DNA of 64,000 nucleotides from assembly GCF_009002475.1 (NCBI RefSeq), contig NZ_AP019860.1:868001-932000 (forward strand), given 5' to 3'. The translations under genes were made by a program, and so were the position numbers. Of the stretch, positions 45,348 to 55,800 are shown in pieces. The notes below the pieces were generated by a model that ran no database searches, had not been told where the DNA came from, and saw nothing but the letters and a program-made list of their open reading frames with translations. How positions within the stretch are numbered: position 1 is the stretch's first letter; each line of letters opens with the position of its first letter. Source of the stretch: Candidatus Uabimicrobium amorphum (GTDB lineage Bacteria > Planctomycetota > Uabimicrobiia > Uabimicrobiales > Uabimicrobiaceae).

Positions 45348-47410
45348 AAAAAACAATTCTTTTCCTCTTGTGCCTTGTATGCATATGTGTAAATTCTCAA
45401 GAAGATGAAACGCTAACAGGCAATGACCTGTTAGATGATGAGTTTGAGTCAGATATAACGTTTAACGAAAAAGACGGAACTCCCTCCGAAGGTTATGTGG
45501 AAGATGAGTTTGATGTTGCCCCGGCAACGGAAAACTATGTGGAAGATGAATTCGACGTTTCGCCGTCCGAAAGTTATGTAGAGGACGAATTTGGCGAATC
45601 TTCTCCTGGAGAAGGTTATGTGGAGGATGAATTTGGCGAATCTTCTGCCGGAGAAGAATATGTGGAAGATGAATTTGGCGAATCTTCCCCTGAAGGAAAC
45701 TATGTCGAAGACGAGTTCGATGTGTCGCCGTCGAAGGAATATGTACAAGATGAATTCGGGGATTCCCAAAGTAGCGAAGAATTCGAAACGGGAAATGAAC
45801 TGGTCGCTGACGAATTTGAAACAGGTGATGATCTTGTTGCCGATGAATTTGAAACGGGTTATATCCAAGACGAATTTTCCTCTACAGAAGATTCTTCCGA
45901 AACCCAAACGTCTTTTGTTGAGGATGAGTTCGGTGTGGGGAACGATCTCCTAGACGATGAATTTGGTGTTGTTATTGATGAAGACATACAAGAAATCGAT
46001 AAAGGCAACTTAATTGCCGAAGCGGCTTACGAAGAAGAGGAAGAAGAAAAGTTAGACTTTACCACAGCACTTCTCGATCTCGATGGTTACATAAGACGTA
46101 AATACTTCATGAATTCGTTTGAGTATTTTCGTTTTACATATTATAGCCGCACGCAATACTTTTGGAAAAACAACGACCAAAATGGTAATGAGAGACGTTT
46201 TCAAAACGAATTTACCACACGCATAGAGTTTGAATACAAATTCAATGAAAACTTGCGTTTCTTCGCTGCCCCTGAAGTCAATTTTGATGACTTTAATGCC
46301 GCAGAGGGTTACTTTGCATTGGAAAACCTAGAAGACAATGGTACGCGACGTAGTTACTTAAACTACAACGAAATGTACTTGTTTTTCCGGGTAAATGATA
46401 TCGATATTTCCTTTGGCAAAAGAGTCTACGCATGGGGAAAGGCATTTGGCCCTAATCCCACCGATGTGATCAATCCTTACGATTTAATCGACCCGATCGA
46501 GGGATTTAACATCGACAGTAGTCGCAAAATGGGAGTATGGTCGGGCATGGTGAAGTATTATCTCCCTAACTTTGGTGATGTGGAATTTCCTACATTGGAA
46601 TTCATCTTTGTTCCCCGTTTTACAAGGAATCGCGAAGCCTTTGAAGGTTCGAAGTGGTTTATCGATACGCCAGCTGCTGTAGAAGAGTTATTGGGACTAG
46701 CTCCTGACACAGTGAGCCAAGTCAATGAACTTGATGCGCATAATTTTCAAAATTCACAGTTTGCATTTCGCTTTTCAGCAACAGTGAAGGGGTGGGACTT
46801 TTCCCTCAGTTACTACGAGGGGGTGAACCGATTTTCCGATTTTCGTTTTGATCCCAATAATTTTTTGCTGACGCGATTTCATGATCAATTGCGCATTATT
46901 GGCGCAGATTTTGTTACCACCTTTGGTCAATGGCGGGTATTTTTTGAAGGCGTTCTCGTCGATTCAAAAACCGGAGACAGTGATGACTTTTTTGCGGTTA
47001 TATTTGGATCTAGTCGTCGCTATATCAATGTATTTCGCGAAGGAGATTCCTTAGAAGGGGTGTTGCAACTCTTTTTTAATCGTTTGGTGGTCAATGAGCT
47101 AGACGCAAACCTAAATAACGGAGAGCAAATACTTGGTTTTCCAGAAGAGTCAGGTGATCGTGGCTTTACTATTTTTTCCGAATATAAATACAATACGACA
47201 TTGAGCTTTCAATTATTGTTTTCGATGAATTTGAATCAGGACTATCGTTGGGCAAGTGACTTTTTCGAAGCACGTGTGGCATATAAGGTACACCCCAATT
47301 TGATTGTAAGTCTTAAAACACAATTTCTTAATGGTTTACGCGAAGACATCATTTATGGCGTTCACCGCGATAATGACAATGTTTCTTTTATCCTGGATTA
47401 CACATTTTAA
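45344..47410 (+). CDS. Outer-membrane barrel with acidic VEDEF repeats
   Basis: The 688-residue product has a signal peptide (KKTILFLLCLVCICVNS). A hyperacidic segment (about 50-220) follows, of at least ten 10-15-residue repeats built on YVEDEFG, VADEFETG and LLDDEFG. A beta-strand-rich domain (235-688) ends in SFILDYTF, the aromatic C-terminal signature of outer-membrane barrels. FGKRVYAWGKAFGPNPTDVI followed by NPYDLIDP near residue 365 resembles the DUF1302/alginate-export barrel pattern. DUF1302-type proteins commonly occur with LolA-like proteins, so this is probably the outer-membrane end of the adjacent transport locus. The acidic arm may bind cations or basic partners (inference). 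Confidence 0.75.
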   Translation: MKKTILFLLCLVCICVNSQEDETLTGNDLLDDEFESDITFNEKDGTPSEGYVEDEFDVAPATENYVEDEFDVSPSESYVEDEFGESSPGEGYVEDEFGESSAGEEYVEDEFGESSPEGNYVEDEFDVSPSKEYVQDEFGDSQSSEEFETGNELVADEFETGDDLVADEFETGYIQDEFSSTEDSSETQTSFVEDEFGVGNDLLDDEFGVVIDEDIQEIDKGNLIAEAAYEEEEEEKLDFTTALLDLDGYIRRKYFMNSFEYFRFTYYSRTQYFWKNNDQNGNERRFQNEFTTRIEFEYKFNENLRFFAAPEVNFDDFNAAEGYFALENLEDNGTRRSYLNYNEMYLFFRVNDIDISFGKRVYAWGKAFGPNPTDVINPYDLIDPIEGFNIDSSRKMGVWSGMVKYYLPNFGDVEFPTLEFIFVPRFTRNREAFEGSKWFIDTPAAVEELLGLAPDTVSQVNELDAHNFQNSQFAFRFSATVKGWDFSLSYYEGVNRFSDFRFDPNNFLLTRFHDQLRIIGADFVTTFGQWRVFFEGVLVDSKTGDSDDFFAVIFGSSRRYINVFREGDSLEGVLQLFFNRLVVNELDANLNNGEQILGFPEESGDRGFTIFSEYKYNTTLSFQLLFSMNLNQDYRWASDFFEARVAYKVHPNLIVSLKTQFLNGLREDIIYGVHRDNDNVSFILDYTF

Positions 47411-47421
47411 TAGGTAAGACT

Positions 47422-48366
47422 TTGCAAGCACTGTATATGTCAAATGGCAAGTTATCGCTAAAAAAAATTGCCGTTCCACAACCAAAACCTCACCATTCAC
47501 TGGTGAAAATACAATTGGCGGGGATTTGTTCCACAGACATACATCTTCTGCATGGTTATAAAAAATTCAGTGGAATTCCTGGACATGAATTTGTTGGTGT
47601 TGTTGCAGAATCTGATGATCACTCTCTTGTCGGAAAGCGCGTAGTTGCTGCAATTAATATTGTATGTCAAAACTGTGATATGTGTCTACGGCAAATGACA
47701 AGTCACTGCCGTAAGCGCAGGGTGCTGGGAATTTTGAATTGCGATGGTGTTCATGCGCAGTATGCGGTAATCCCCAACGAAAATTTGTATGTAGTTCCAC
47801 AACATATTTGCAATGAGCAAGCGGTCTTTATCGAACCTCTTGCGGCAGCATGCCGTATACTTCGTCAAGTGGAAATCTCATCGGAGTCTCGTATTGCGAT
47901 TGTTGGTGATGGCAAGCTAGGTTTTATGATCGCTACGGTGTTATCTGCGAAGAAGTTTGCGTTACAAGTTTTAGGTAAATACACCGAGAAACTAAAAATA
48001 TTTCGCGATTTGGGCATCGCTATTTGCGAAGGGGAACGCGACTTTGATGTAGTCGTGGAATGTACCGGAAGCAAGTCGGGTATAACAACGGCATTACAAA
48101 TGTTGCGCCCCCAAGGCACTCTAATTTTGAAAAGCACATACGCTGACATGGCAGAAATTTGTCTGTCAGATGTTGTGGTGAATGAAATTCGCATTATCGG
48201 TTCTCGTTGTGGTTCGTTTGCGGATGCCTTTCAATTTATCGACGAATACAATAGCGATTTTTCGCCCGTAATAGAAAAAATTTATCCTTTAACAGAGGGT
48301 ACAAAAGCATACGAAGCAGCAAGTACTAGGGGCGCAAAGAAGATACTATTAGACTGTACTTCATGA
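47422..48366 (+). CDS. Zinc-dependent medium-chain alcohol dehydrogenase
   Basis: The TTG start at 47422 is chosen: TAGGTA precedes it and the product begins MQALYMSNGKLSLKKI, the usual family N-terminus, whereas ATG 47437 would remove the first strand. The 314 residues carry catalytic zinc ligands Cys36 (GICSTD) and His55-Glu56 (GHEF), structural zinc Cys82/85/88/96, and a Rossmann domain (IAIVGDGKLGF). This is a threonine/sorbitol/alcohol dehydrogenase-type MDR enzyme, NAD(P)-dependent, substrate unknown. It is somewhat short for the family (typically 340-350). It follows the barrel gene by 11 bases and overlaps the convergent gene end by 6 bases. Confidence 0.85.
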   Translation: MQALYMSNGKLSLKKIAVPQPKPHHSLVKIQLAGICSTDIHLLHGYKKFSGIPGHEFVGVVAESDDHSLVGKRVVAAINIVCQNCDMCLRQMTSHCRKRRVLGILNCDGVHAQYAVIPNENLYVVPQHICNEQAVFIEPLAAACRILRQVEISSESRIAIVGDGKLGFMIATVLSAKKFALQVLGKYTEKLKIFRDLGIAICEGERDFDVVVECTGSKSGITTALQMLRPQGTLILKSTYADMAEICLSDVVVNEIRIIGSRCGSFADAFQFIDEYNSDFSPVIEKIYPLTEGTKAYEAASTRGAKKILLDCTS

Positions 48367-49524
48367 TTGCTGTTGACGTCGCAGTTTTACTTTTTCTATG
48401 ATGATTTTCCAGTCTTTTTTCGTGGTAAAGGTGTAAATATATTGCAGTAAAAAAGAGATTGCTTTGCTGAAGTATGATCGACGCTTTTTGTATAAAGATT
48501 TCGTAATATTTACTTTTACACTTTCTTCCGAAAAACCACCCCACTCTCCAGCAACGGAAAGCAAATTGACGTGATAAACGGGAGCAACTTCATAAGTGTA
48601 AATGTGATTTAATGTACGTAAATCATAGGGAGAATTTGCTAGCACTTGAGCAATAGGTTCATACAAAAGTTCAATTTCGGTATCAAGGAACAAATCAGCG
48701 ATTGCTTTCCAAACAGGAAGGCGCTCTTCCATTGCAAAGGAATTGGCAAAGTTTCTCTCTTCGTTGCTAAGAGCAAACTCGCGAATAAATCCTTGCCCTG
48801 GGTGCTGTTGCGCAAGTTTACCCTGGGATTGCAACATAACTTTTATATGAGAAAAAGTAAGTGGAGAAACTTGACGATTATTGAGATGTATATGGTGCAC
48901 AAAATGATGTTTGGTTAACAAAAATATCGCTTGCAAACAAAGCTTCTTAAAGCTAAAAGGGCGTAGCGAAAGGCAGGATAGATTTTTAATTTCTACGGCG
49001 ATTTGTTTTTGAGAACCCAAGTCGAGAATGTGTATTTTTTGAATGTTTTCCCAAGAAATAAAGCCCATGTGATGACTATAATCGTATAAACCATTGTCGT
49101 TTAGTACGAATGCAGGATGTGCAAATTTCATAAGATGATCGATGATAACTAAAAAATAAAAAAATGCGCTGAATGTTGCGAATACAGCAACAAGAAAAGT
49201 GCCGATATATATAAGAACATCTAACCAATCGTCGATGAGATTTCCAAAAAACTCATAACCGATTAAAGCAAACAAAAATGAAGAGAAGAAGCTGATTAGG
49301 ATCGTTTTCCATAACGACCGATAATAAATAAAAACAGTGAACGTAAAAAGCAATGTTCCCACTGAAATAAACCAGCATTCACGATGGGACGCAGAAAAAC
49401 GTGCATAGTTTTTCTGTAAATCGAAAGGCAATAAGTAGCTAATAGCACTTGCAAGTGCAAAAAAAGAGATGTACCATAATAGAGTAGTAATATAACGGTA
49501 ATCTTTATTAATTTTAATATCCAT
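48361..49524 (-). CDS. Membrane protein with C-terminal DUF7079-like domain
   Basis: ATG 49524 (MDIKINKDY) is preferred because AAAGGGACG lies upstream and the longer form would approach the divergent gene. The 387 residues have four helices in the first 140. A soluble PH-like region follows with LNDNGLYDYSHHMGFISWENIQKI (split: LNDNGLYDYS, GFISWENIQKI), similar to STM3941-type proteins. The C-terminus has RLPVWKAIADLFLDTE near 268 and NLLSVAGEWGGF near 321, which fits the small DUF7079 family. Both assignments are from memory. Function unknown. Confidence 0.6.
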   Translation of the reverse strand: MDIKINKDYRYITTLLWYISFFALASAISYLLPFDLQKNYARFSASHRECWFISVGTLLFTFTVFIYYRSLWKTILISFFSSFLFALIGYEFFGNLIDDWLDVLIYIGTFLVAVFATFSAFFYFLVIIDHLMKFAHPAFVLNDNGLYDYSHHMGFISWENIQKIHILDLGSQKQIAVEIKNLSCLSLRPFSFKKLCLQAIFLLTKHHFVHHIHLNNRQVSPLTFSHIKVMLQSQGKLAQQHPGQGFIREFALSNEERNFANSFAMEERLPVWKAIADLFLDTEIELLYEPIAQVLANSPYDLRTLNHIYTYEVAPVYHVNLLSVAGEWGGFSEESVKVNITKSLYKKRRSYFSKAISFLLQYIYTFTTKKDWKIIIEKVKLRRQQQS

Positions 49525-49571
49525 TTTGACACGACGAGATGTCTCGTCCCTTTCTGCTGTAGAGAACAATT

Positions 49572-49880
49572 ATGAAAAAAATAATACTTTATACAATTAT
49601 GATAACACTTTGTGGTTGTGGTACAATGACAAATCTTGGACGACCAGCTTCTCTTAGTGCCGATTACGATAATACCACAGAAAAATATATTGAATATTAC
49701 GGTGGAGTTGGCTTTGATATTGATCTCTTGGATGAAAGTATTGCTCTAGGTATTATTGACATGCCATTCAGTTTGGTTTTTGATACCGCAACACTACCTG
49801 TTGTTTTTTTCATAAAGAGTTCTGCGCAGTTCGCCGCGTATGAAAAAGAAACTGTTCATCCTCAGGCAACTCAGTATTGA
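49572..49880 (+). CDS. YceK-like small lipoprotein
   Basis: The 102-residue product has a lipobox at ITLCGC, with Cys16 or so as lipid anchor. The core contains YYGGVGFDIDLL and IIDMPFSLVFDTATLP, the YceK/YidQ (DUF1375) pattern of iDlPfSlvlDT.lLP. These are outer-membrane lipoproteins of unknown function in enterobacteria and others. Divergent from the membrane protein gene, 47 bases apart. Confidence 0.75.
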   Translation: MKKIILYTIMITLCGCGTMTNLGRPASLSADYDNTTEKYIEYYGGVGFDIDLLDESIALGIIDMPFSLVFDTATLPVVFFIKSSAQFAAYEKETVHPQATQY

Positions 49881-50211
49881 TTATATTCGCATATTTTGTA
49901 AAGCTTAAATATTGAACAACACCAAAAAACTGGTAAAATTGATAGTAAGCCTGTTTGTCGCGCGAAAAAGTGTACCGTTATAAACTTTGCGGTTTTTAAA
50001 TTTATAACCCTGGTTGTGAACTTTATTCTTTTAGAAGAGAACCACTGAGGCTCAGAGAAAAATAAAAAATTCATCATTATGTGTTTTGACTTTATTGTTG
50101 GATGAAGGCTTAACGGTTTGTTTTTGTAATTTTCTCTTAGATCTCTGTGGTTATTTTTCTTTACTTTCCACTAGCAATTTGGGTATTTATATTATTTTAT
50201 AGGTTGATTTC
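49881..50211. other. 331-base intergenic region with inverted repeat
   Basis: No gene. It contains imperfect inverted repeat arms at 50039-50062 and 50129-50152 (AACCACTGAGG and its counterpart CTCTGTGGTT), spaced by about 66 bases. The rest is AT-rich and presumably includes the glycosyltransferase promoter. Confidence 0.5.
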
Positions 50212-50913
50212 GTGTTATCTATAGTTTGCCCTGTTTACAATGAAGCCGACAATATTGAGAAGTTAGTAGAAGAGGTGGATAAAAAAATACAATCACCGTT
50301 AGAGTTGATTGTGGTATATGATTTTGCAGAAGACAATACGTTGCCCGTGTTAAAAAAAATAGTACACAGCTACGAATTTGAAATTCGTTCCGAGCAAAAC
50401 CATTTTGGGCGTGGCGCTCTTAATGCGATAAAAACGGGTTTTGAGTGTGCAAGAGGTGAAACAGTACTTGTAACTATGGCAGACTTGTCTGATGACCTTG
50501 GTATTGTAGATGCGATGTATCGAAAAATTCACGAGGACGGTTTTGACATAGTTTGCGGATCGCGCTACATGCGCGGGGGAAAACAGGTGGGTGGCCCCCT
50601 TTTAAAGAAATTTTTGTCATCGTTGGCGGGAAAGTCATTGTATCTGTTGCGTCGATTCCCCACCCATGATGTTACAAATAGTTTTAAGATGTATCGAAAA
50701 CAAATTCTTGAACAAATTGCAGTACAAAGTCAAGGTGGTTTTGAAATTGGCATGGAGTTAGTTGTCAAAGCCTTTTTACAAAACTGTAAGATAACGGAAA
50801 TTCCAACAACGTGGATTGATCGAACAAGCGGCTCGTCTAAATTCCAAATGTGGAAGTGGATGCCTAGTTATTTACGGTGGTACATACATGCCTTCAATAG
50901 GCGAAAAAAATAA
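50212..50913 (+). CDS. Family 2 glycosyltransferase (DPM1-like)
   Basis: The 233-residue GT-A enzyme starts with GTG 50212 preceded by AGGTTG, giving the family start LSIVCPVYNEADNIEKLV. Features are the nucleotide-binding VVYDFAEDNT, the metal-binding MADLSDD in place of DxD, FDIVCGSRYM, and the acceptor-region GGFEIGMELVVKAF. It resembles dolichol/undecaprenyl-phosphate sugar transferases but lacks C-terminal membrane helices. It would transfer a sugar from a nucleotide donor to a lipid phosphate or glycan. The kinase gene follows after 22 bases and may be cotranscribed. Confidence 0.85.
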   Translation: MLSIVCPVYNEADNIEKLVEEVDKKIQSPLELIVVYDFAEDNTLPVLKKIVHSYEFEIRSEQNHFGRGALNAIKTGFECARGETVLVTMADLSDDLGIVDAMYRKIHEDGFDIVCGSRYMRGGKQVGGPLLKKFLSSLAGKSLYLLRRFPTHDVTNSFKMYRKQILEQIAVQSQGGFEIGMELVVKAFLQNCKITEIPTTWIDRTSGSSKFQMWKWMPSYLRWYIHAFNRRKK

Positions 50914-50935
50914 CTTAGAAAAAGTAGGTTGAATT

Positions 50936-52693
50936 ATGGATGAGAACATACTTTTTGCTCATATTGCTATCTCTAAAAAATATCTAACAGAGAACCAAGT
51001 ACGTGGTGCTATTGGAAAATTACAGCAAAATCCAACAATGAATCTTTCAATGATTTGTATCAAAAATGAGTGGATTACTCGCGAAATGTTAGATGAGATA
51101 AATCGCGAAATTCAGCAAAAGTTAAAATCAGAGAATGAGCAATTAGAACAATCGGTAAAAGATCTCAAGGTTCGGGTAACACAACAAATGAAGGTGATGG
51201 ACAAAAAACCTGAGATTTTGAAAAAAGTGGCTCTTATGCAAGATCGTCCTACGCAGGTTATTCGCAAAGACGAAATTGGTAGCAATACCAACATATCAGA
51301 AAATATCATCAATGCAGATAATGTAGTTGTTCCGCGGAATATTCATAAAAAAGTAGAATCTATGCAGGATCAACCTACCCAAGAAATGAATGTTGTCGAT
51401 GTGGACTCTGCTGACGAGTTGCTTGCCGATAACATCGTTGTGCGCCGCCCAACTCCCATGCGTACACCAGTGCAAAGTGTGCCTCAAGACCTGACTTTGG
51501 AAAGTAATGTCGAAGTCTCAGAAAATGAAACTCCAGAACCTGATATCCCGTCAGAAATTGTCCGTAAAGTAGAAGCGATGCAAAATCGCGCGACCCAGGT
51601 TATCAAAAAATCTGATGTCGAAAATAAGGTGAATATTTTGGGAAGTGAAGTCGACAATAGTCCTCTGGTCATTCCTCAGACAAAAATAGTCCCTCCACAA
51701 AAAAAAGAAGCCAAAAAAGCCATTCCGGGCAATAATTTTTTACAAATGTTTGATAACTACGAAATCCTTGGAGAAATTGCTCGTGGTGGGATGGGAATCG
51801 TATACAAGGCAAAACAAAAAGATAACGAACGCCTTGTTGCCATTAAAGTCATGAAAAGATTTGACGCGACAAATCCTAAGTATGTTGCACGTTTTCACCG
51901 TGAAATAGAGGCGGCAGGGAAACTGAATCACCCCAATATAGTTGCCATATACGATGCCGGGGAGATTGATGGCACGCCATACTTTACCATGGAGTATGTA
52001 GAAGGTCTAACTTTATCTGAGTATCGCAAAAAGAAACGTATTGGAGTAAACGAATCTATACGTATTATGAAAAAAGTGGCTCTCGCAATTTCTCATGCAC
52101 ACCGCCATCATATTATTCACCGCGATTTAAAACCAGCAAATATTATCATCGATAGCAAAGGTGAACCACATATTACCGACTTTGGGCTGGCTAAAGATAC
52201 ATCTATGGCGATTGATCTAACGCAAAGCGGAATTGTGCTCGGTACGCCATACTACATGTCTCCCGAACAAGCACTTGCAAATAAAAATCAAATTGGGGCG
52301 CCAAGTGATGTATTTGCCATGGGGGTGATGCTCTATGAGTTACTGTCAGAGAAGTTGCCGTTTATTGCAGATGATGTTTCGAAATTATATCAAAAAATTG
52401 CTTATGAAAGACCACGTAAGATTAAAAAAATCAACCGGCGTATCTCTCCAAATTTGGAAATAATTGTTGAAAAAGCAATGGCAAAAAAACCAGGACGTCG
52501 TTACCTTTCTGCAAAAGCATTTGCTGAAGATTTAGAACGATATTTAAACAACGAGCCCGTTGTGGCAAAACCTCCTTCATTCCTTCATATCGCCATGGAT
52601 GAACTAGAACGTCATCAGTTTTTGGTTTTGGGTGTTCTGTTTGTCTTTCTGTTGATATGCGCTTTTTATGTCATTGTTATTTGGAAACCTTAG
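50936..52693 (+). CDS. Membrane-anchored Ser/Thr kinase with repeated TQVI motifs
   Basis: The 585-residue protein has an N-terminal helical domain (1-65; ISKKYLTENQVRGAIGKL...) of the type found in planctomycete kinases. A linker (80-260) holds three repeats of K(K/R)V..MQ.(R/Q).TQ(V/E) around 100, 140 and 220. The Hanks kinase domain (273-540) has GRGGMG-type loop IARGGMG, VAIKVMK, HRDLKPAN, DFGLA and GTPYYMSPEQ. A C-terminal helix (560-582) puts the kinase in the cytoplasm with almost no exterior domain. All catalytic residues are present. TQVI is a T-x-x-I site that, when phosphorylated, could bind FHA domains (inference from the known FHA rule). Confidence 0.9.
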   Translation: MDENILFAHIAISKKYLTENQVRGAIGKLQQNPTMNLSMICIKNEWITREMLDEINREIQQKLKSENEQLEQSVKDLKVRVTQQMKVMDKKPEILKKVALMQDRPTQVIRKDEIGSNTNISENIINADNVVVPRNIHKKVESMQDQPTQEMNVVDVDSADELLADNIVVRRPTPMRTPVQSVPQDLTLESNVEVSENETPEPDIPSEIVRKVEAMQNRATQVIKKSDVENKVNILGSEVDNSPLVIPQTKIVPPQKKEAKKAIPGNNFLQMFDNYEILGEIARGGMGIVYKAKQKDNERLVAIKVMKRFDATNPKYVARFHREIEAAGKLNHPNIVAIYDAGEIDGTPYFTMEYVEGLTLSEYRKKKRIGVNESIRIMKKVALAISHAHRHHIIHRDLKPANIIIDSKGEPHITDFGLAKDTSMAIDLTQSGIVLGTPYYMSPEQALANKNQIGAPSDVFAMGVMLYELLSEKLPFIADDVSKLYQKIAYERPRKIKKINRRISPNLEIIVEKAMAKKPGRRYLSAKAFAEDLERYLNNEPVVAKPPSFLHIAMDELERHQFLVLGVLFVFLLICAFYVIVIWKP

Positions 52694-52813
52694 AACGTTT
52701 GCTTTTTGACGTATTATTTGTTATGATATAGTAAGATGTTTTTAACGTAGGGCCTTGTATTTCGACGTACTTTTAGAGGGGGTGGTAGCGATCTTTTTTG
52801 TTGCCAAATTTTT

Positions 52814-55800
52814 ATGAATAATACAATAGAACAAGAAATAGAAAAACTAGAAAAAAACTATATTCGAATTCTACAACAACAAAAATTTGTAGAACCCCAA
52901 GTTTTAGAAAATGTATTGCAAGAATATAAAAATCTTAAAAGTCAAAATCCCAAACTAGAACTTCCCGATTTTTTATTGGAAAAAAATGTCATCAATAAAA
53001 TGCAGCATCGCGCTATTGTAAAAAAGCTGCGCGATTATGTGAAGAATGACCAAAGCTCTAATTTTACCCCTGTAAAGAAAAAGTCATACAAATCCTATGG
53101 GCCTTATAAAATTATGGAACGCGTTGCCAGTGGGGCAATGGGGGTGATTTACAAAGCCGAAGATACCCGTGATGGTGGTATTGTGGCCCTCAAAATTATA
53201 CGTGACGGTGGAGATGCCAAAAAAATTAGAAAAGAACGTTTTGATCGTGAAGCGCGCTCGGCTCTGATGGTAAAATCTCCAGGAGTTGTTACTATTCGCG
53301 ACTCAGGAGAAATCAATAATATCCCCTTTATTGCGATGGATTTTGTCGAAGGCTCTACTCTCGATGAGTATTGGGAAGAGTTGGAAAACAAAGATATTAA
53401 TGAAGCTGTTCGCATAGGTATTATTATTGCTAGAGCACTTGCCCATATCCACAAGGCGGGAATTATTCACCGCGATGTCAAACCAGCAAACGTATTAATG
53501 GATTGCACTATTGATCCTCCTTTTCCAATGATTACTGACTTTTCGTTGGCGATGATCACCGATCCTTTGGAAAAGAAACTTACACAAACAGGTGTTGCGG
53601 TTGGAACACCCTACTACATGTCTCCCGAACAAACTTTTGGAATACGTGAAGACATAGGACCACATACTGACACGTATTCTCTGGGAGCGGTACTTTACGA
53701 AATGCTGTGTAACAATCCGCCGTTCAAAGCGAAATCCATACGCGAACTATATCACAAAATTCAAAAACAACAGCCAACCTCTTTAATGAAGAGAAATCCG
53801 AAAATACCACCGATTTTAGAACAAATTATTTTCAAAGCCCTAGAAAAGAAAACGACAACACGCTACAAAAGTTGCGATGACTTTGCCGATGTAATGGAGA
53901 AATACTTAAAAGGCGAAGATGTTGTCCTTGAAAAACCTGGTTTTTCAACGCAAGTGAACAAATTTATCAACAGTCACTATCGGGTAATACGCAAAGGTAC
54001 CTTGGCGGCAATGGTATTTGCGATCATCACTATGTCGGCGATTCTAATTTTTGGGAAAAAAAATAATGGTGGTACCCATGTTTTTGTGAATAAAAAATCA
54101 CAAGTTCAAGAAAAGCTTTTCTCTGAAGAGGTTGTGAAGGCAAAAAGATTTTTATCCTTCCCGTCTTTGAACGAGAAAGAGAGCAGTGATTATTTGGACC
54201 AGGCTCTTAGCACCGTTAACAATGCTTTTGATATCTACAACCCACCGCTACGCCTAGAGAATTTAGTGTGGCAAGCCAATGAATATTGGGTAAATGAAGA
54301 TCCTGTTAAGTTTTGGTCTCAAGTCGAAAAATGGCAAAAGCTACCTGTCGATGATTTTTTAATTGCGATTAGCAAATCGAACGAGAAAGATCATTTTTCA
54401 CGCGCCTTGGCATTTTTCCACATTGGTTATTTAAACAAAGCTTTGCAAGCGACAGAAAAATACCATTTCGAGGATGAGTTGGCCAAGTCTCTCCGTGCTC
54501 GTTTACAATGGTCGATAGGTCTTCGCCACAAGCAGGCCAAAGCAAAACTTGCGTCGCTAAAAAACAAAATATTTACCAATTCAAAAGGAAATTTTCCACT
54601 TATTCTAGCCGCGAATAGTCATTTTGCCGAAGCGCACAATTTGGCATTGAAGTTAGTGGAAGAGAATCCAGAGAATGCGCTGTGGAAATTGATATTGGGA
54701 GTGATTTACAAAGAAATAGGACTTTTTCGTCTTGCTGAAGAAAAACTAGGACAAATCGATTCTCCTGTGGCATTGAAAAATGCCGCTTTGTTCCATAAGG
54801 GTTTGTGTTTGAAAAAACAAGCGTTGTATCAGGAGGCCATAGACGAATTTCGCAGTATACTACAAGAACAACCACACTCACCGCAGGCATTTTATGAGTT
54901 ATTGGCATGTGGAATTGAATTGGGCGACGGACAGCTAAGTGAAGGAATTAAAAATAGCGTACAGCGCTACGCGGCGAAAAATTTGTCGAAGATATCAGAT
55001 CATCTAACGTATGAGCAAGCCTCCCTGGTTTACCAATTTTTGCATAACGAACATGGTGAATACTTTACGGGTTTTCAAAAGATCGAAAATGAATCGAGTA
55101 ATCTTTACTATCTCAAAGGTCTTATGGCTTTAAATCATGCTAAAAGAGGTCAGCCTCATCTTTTTAATAAGGCTTTTCTGAATTTTATTAGTGCGCTCGA
55201 AATGGAACCATCTCATTACAAAGCGGCCTATGAAGCGGCACGAATAAAAAAAATGCAGAAAAAATATGAAGAAGCCTTTAACTACTACAGTCATGCATTT
55301 TGGTGTGCCCCTAACTGGAAAAAGCGCAAAGGAATTTATGAAGAATGGATGATTCTTGCTTTTCAGGAACAGCAGTATTGGCACTTGGGGCAATTTCTAC
55401 ATATTTTGAGAAATGAGCTTGTGGCAAATAAAGCGAGCAATTTTAAGCAAAATTGGATTCGCTTGTGTAAGAAAGCGCAGCACGAATTAAATGATACACT
55501 AGATTTAAACAATATTTTACCAGATAAATGGTTGTATCTACAAAATCGCGCAATCTCTTATTTTTTAAGCACCGCAAGTGTAGGAAGTGTCAATAGCAAG
55601 ACACTCTCTGACTTTCTCGTTAGAGATCGACAAAATACCGCAGAAGCAATGTTATTAAAAGCGATGCTTCTTTATTTAGCGGGCAATCATGACGAAGCTC
55701 TTAAACATATTGATCGAGTGTCCCCCGAAGCTCTCGCGAGCAAGGGACGTTTCTTGAAAGATGAAGTTGCCTTTTTAAAAATAAGAATACTGCAGCAGAA

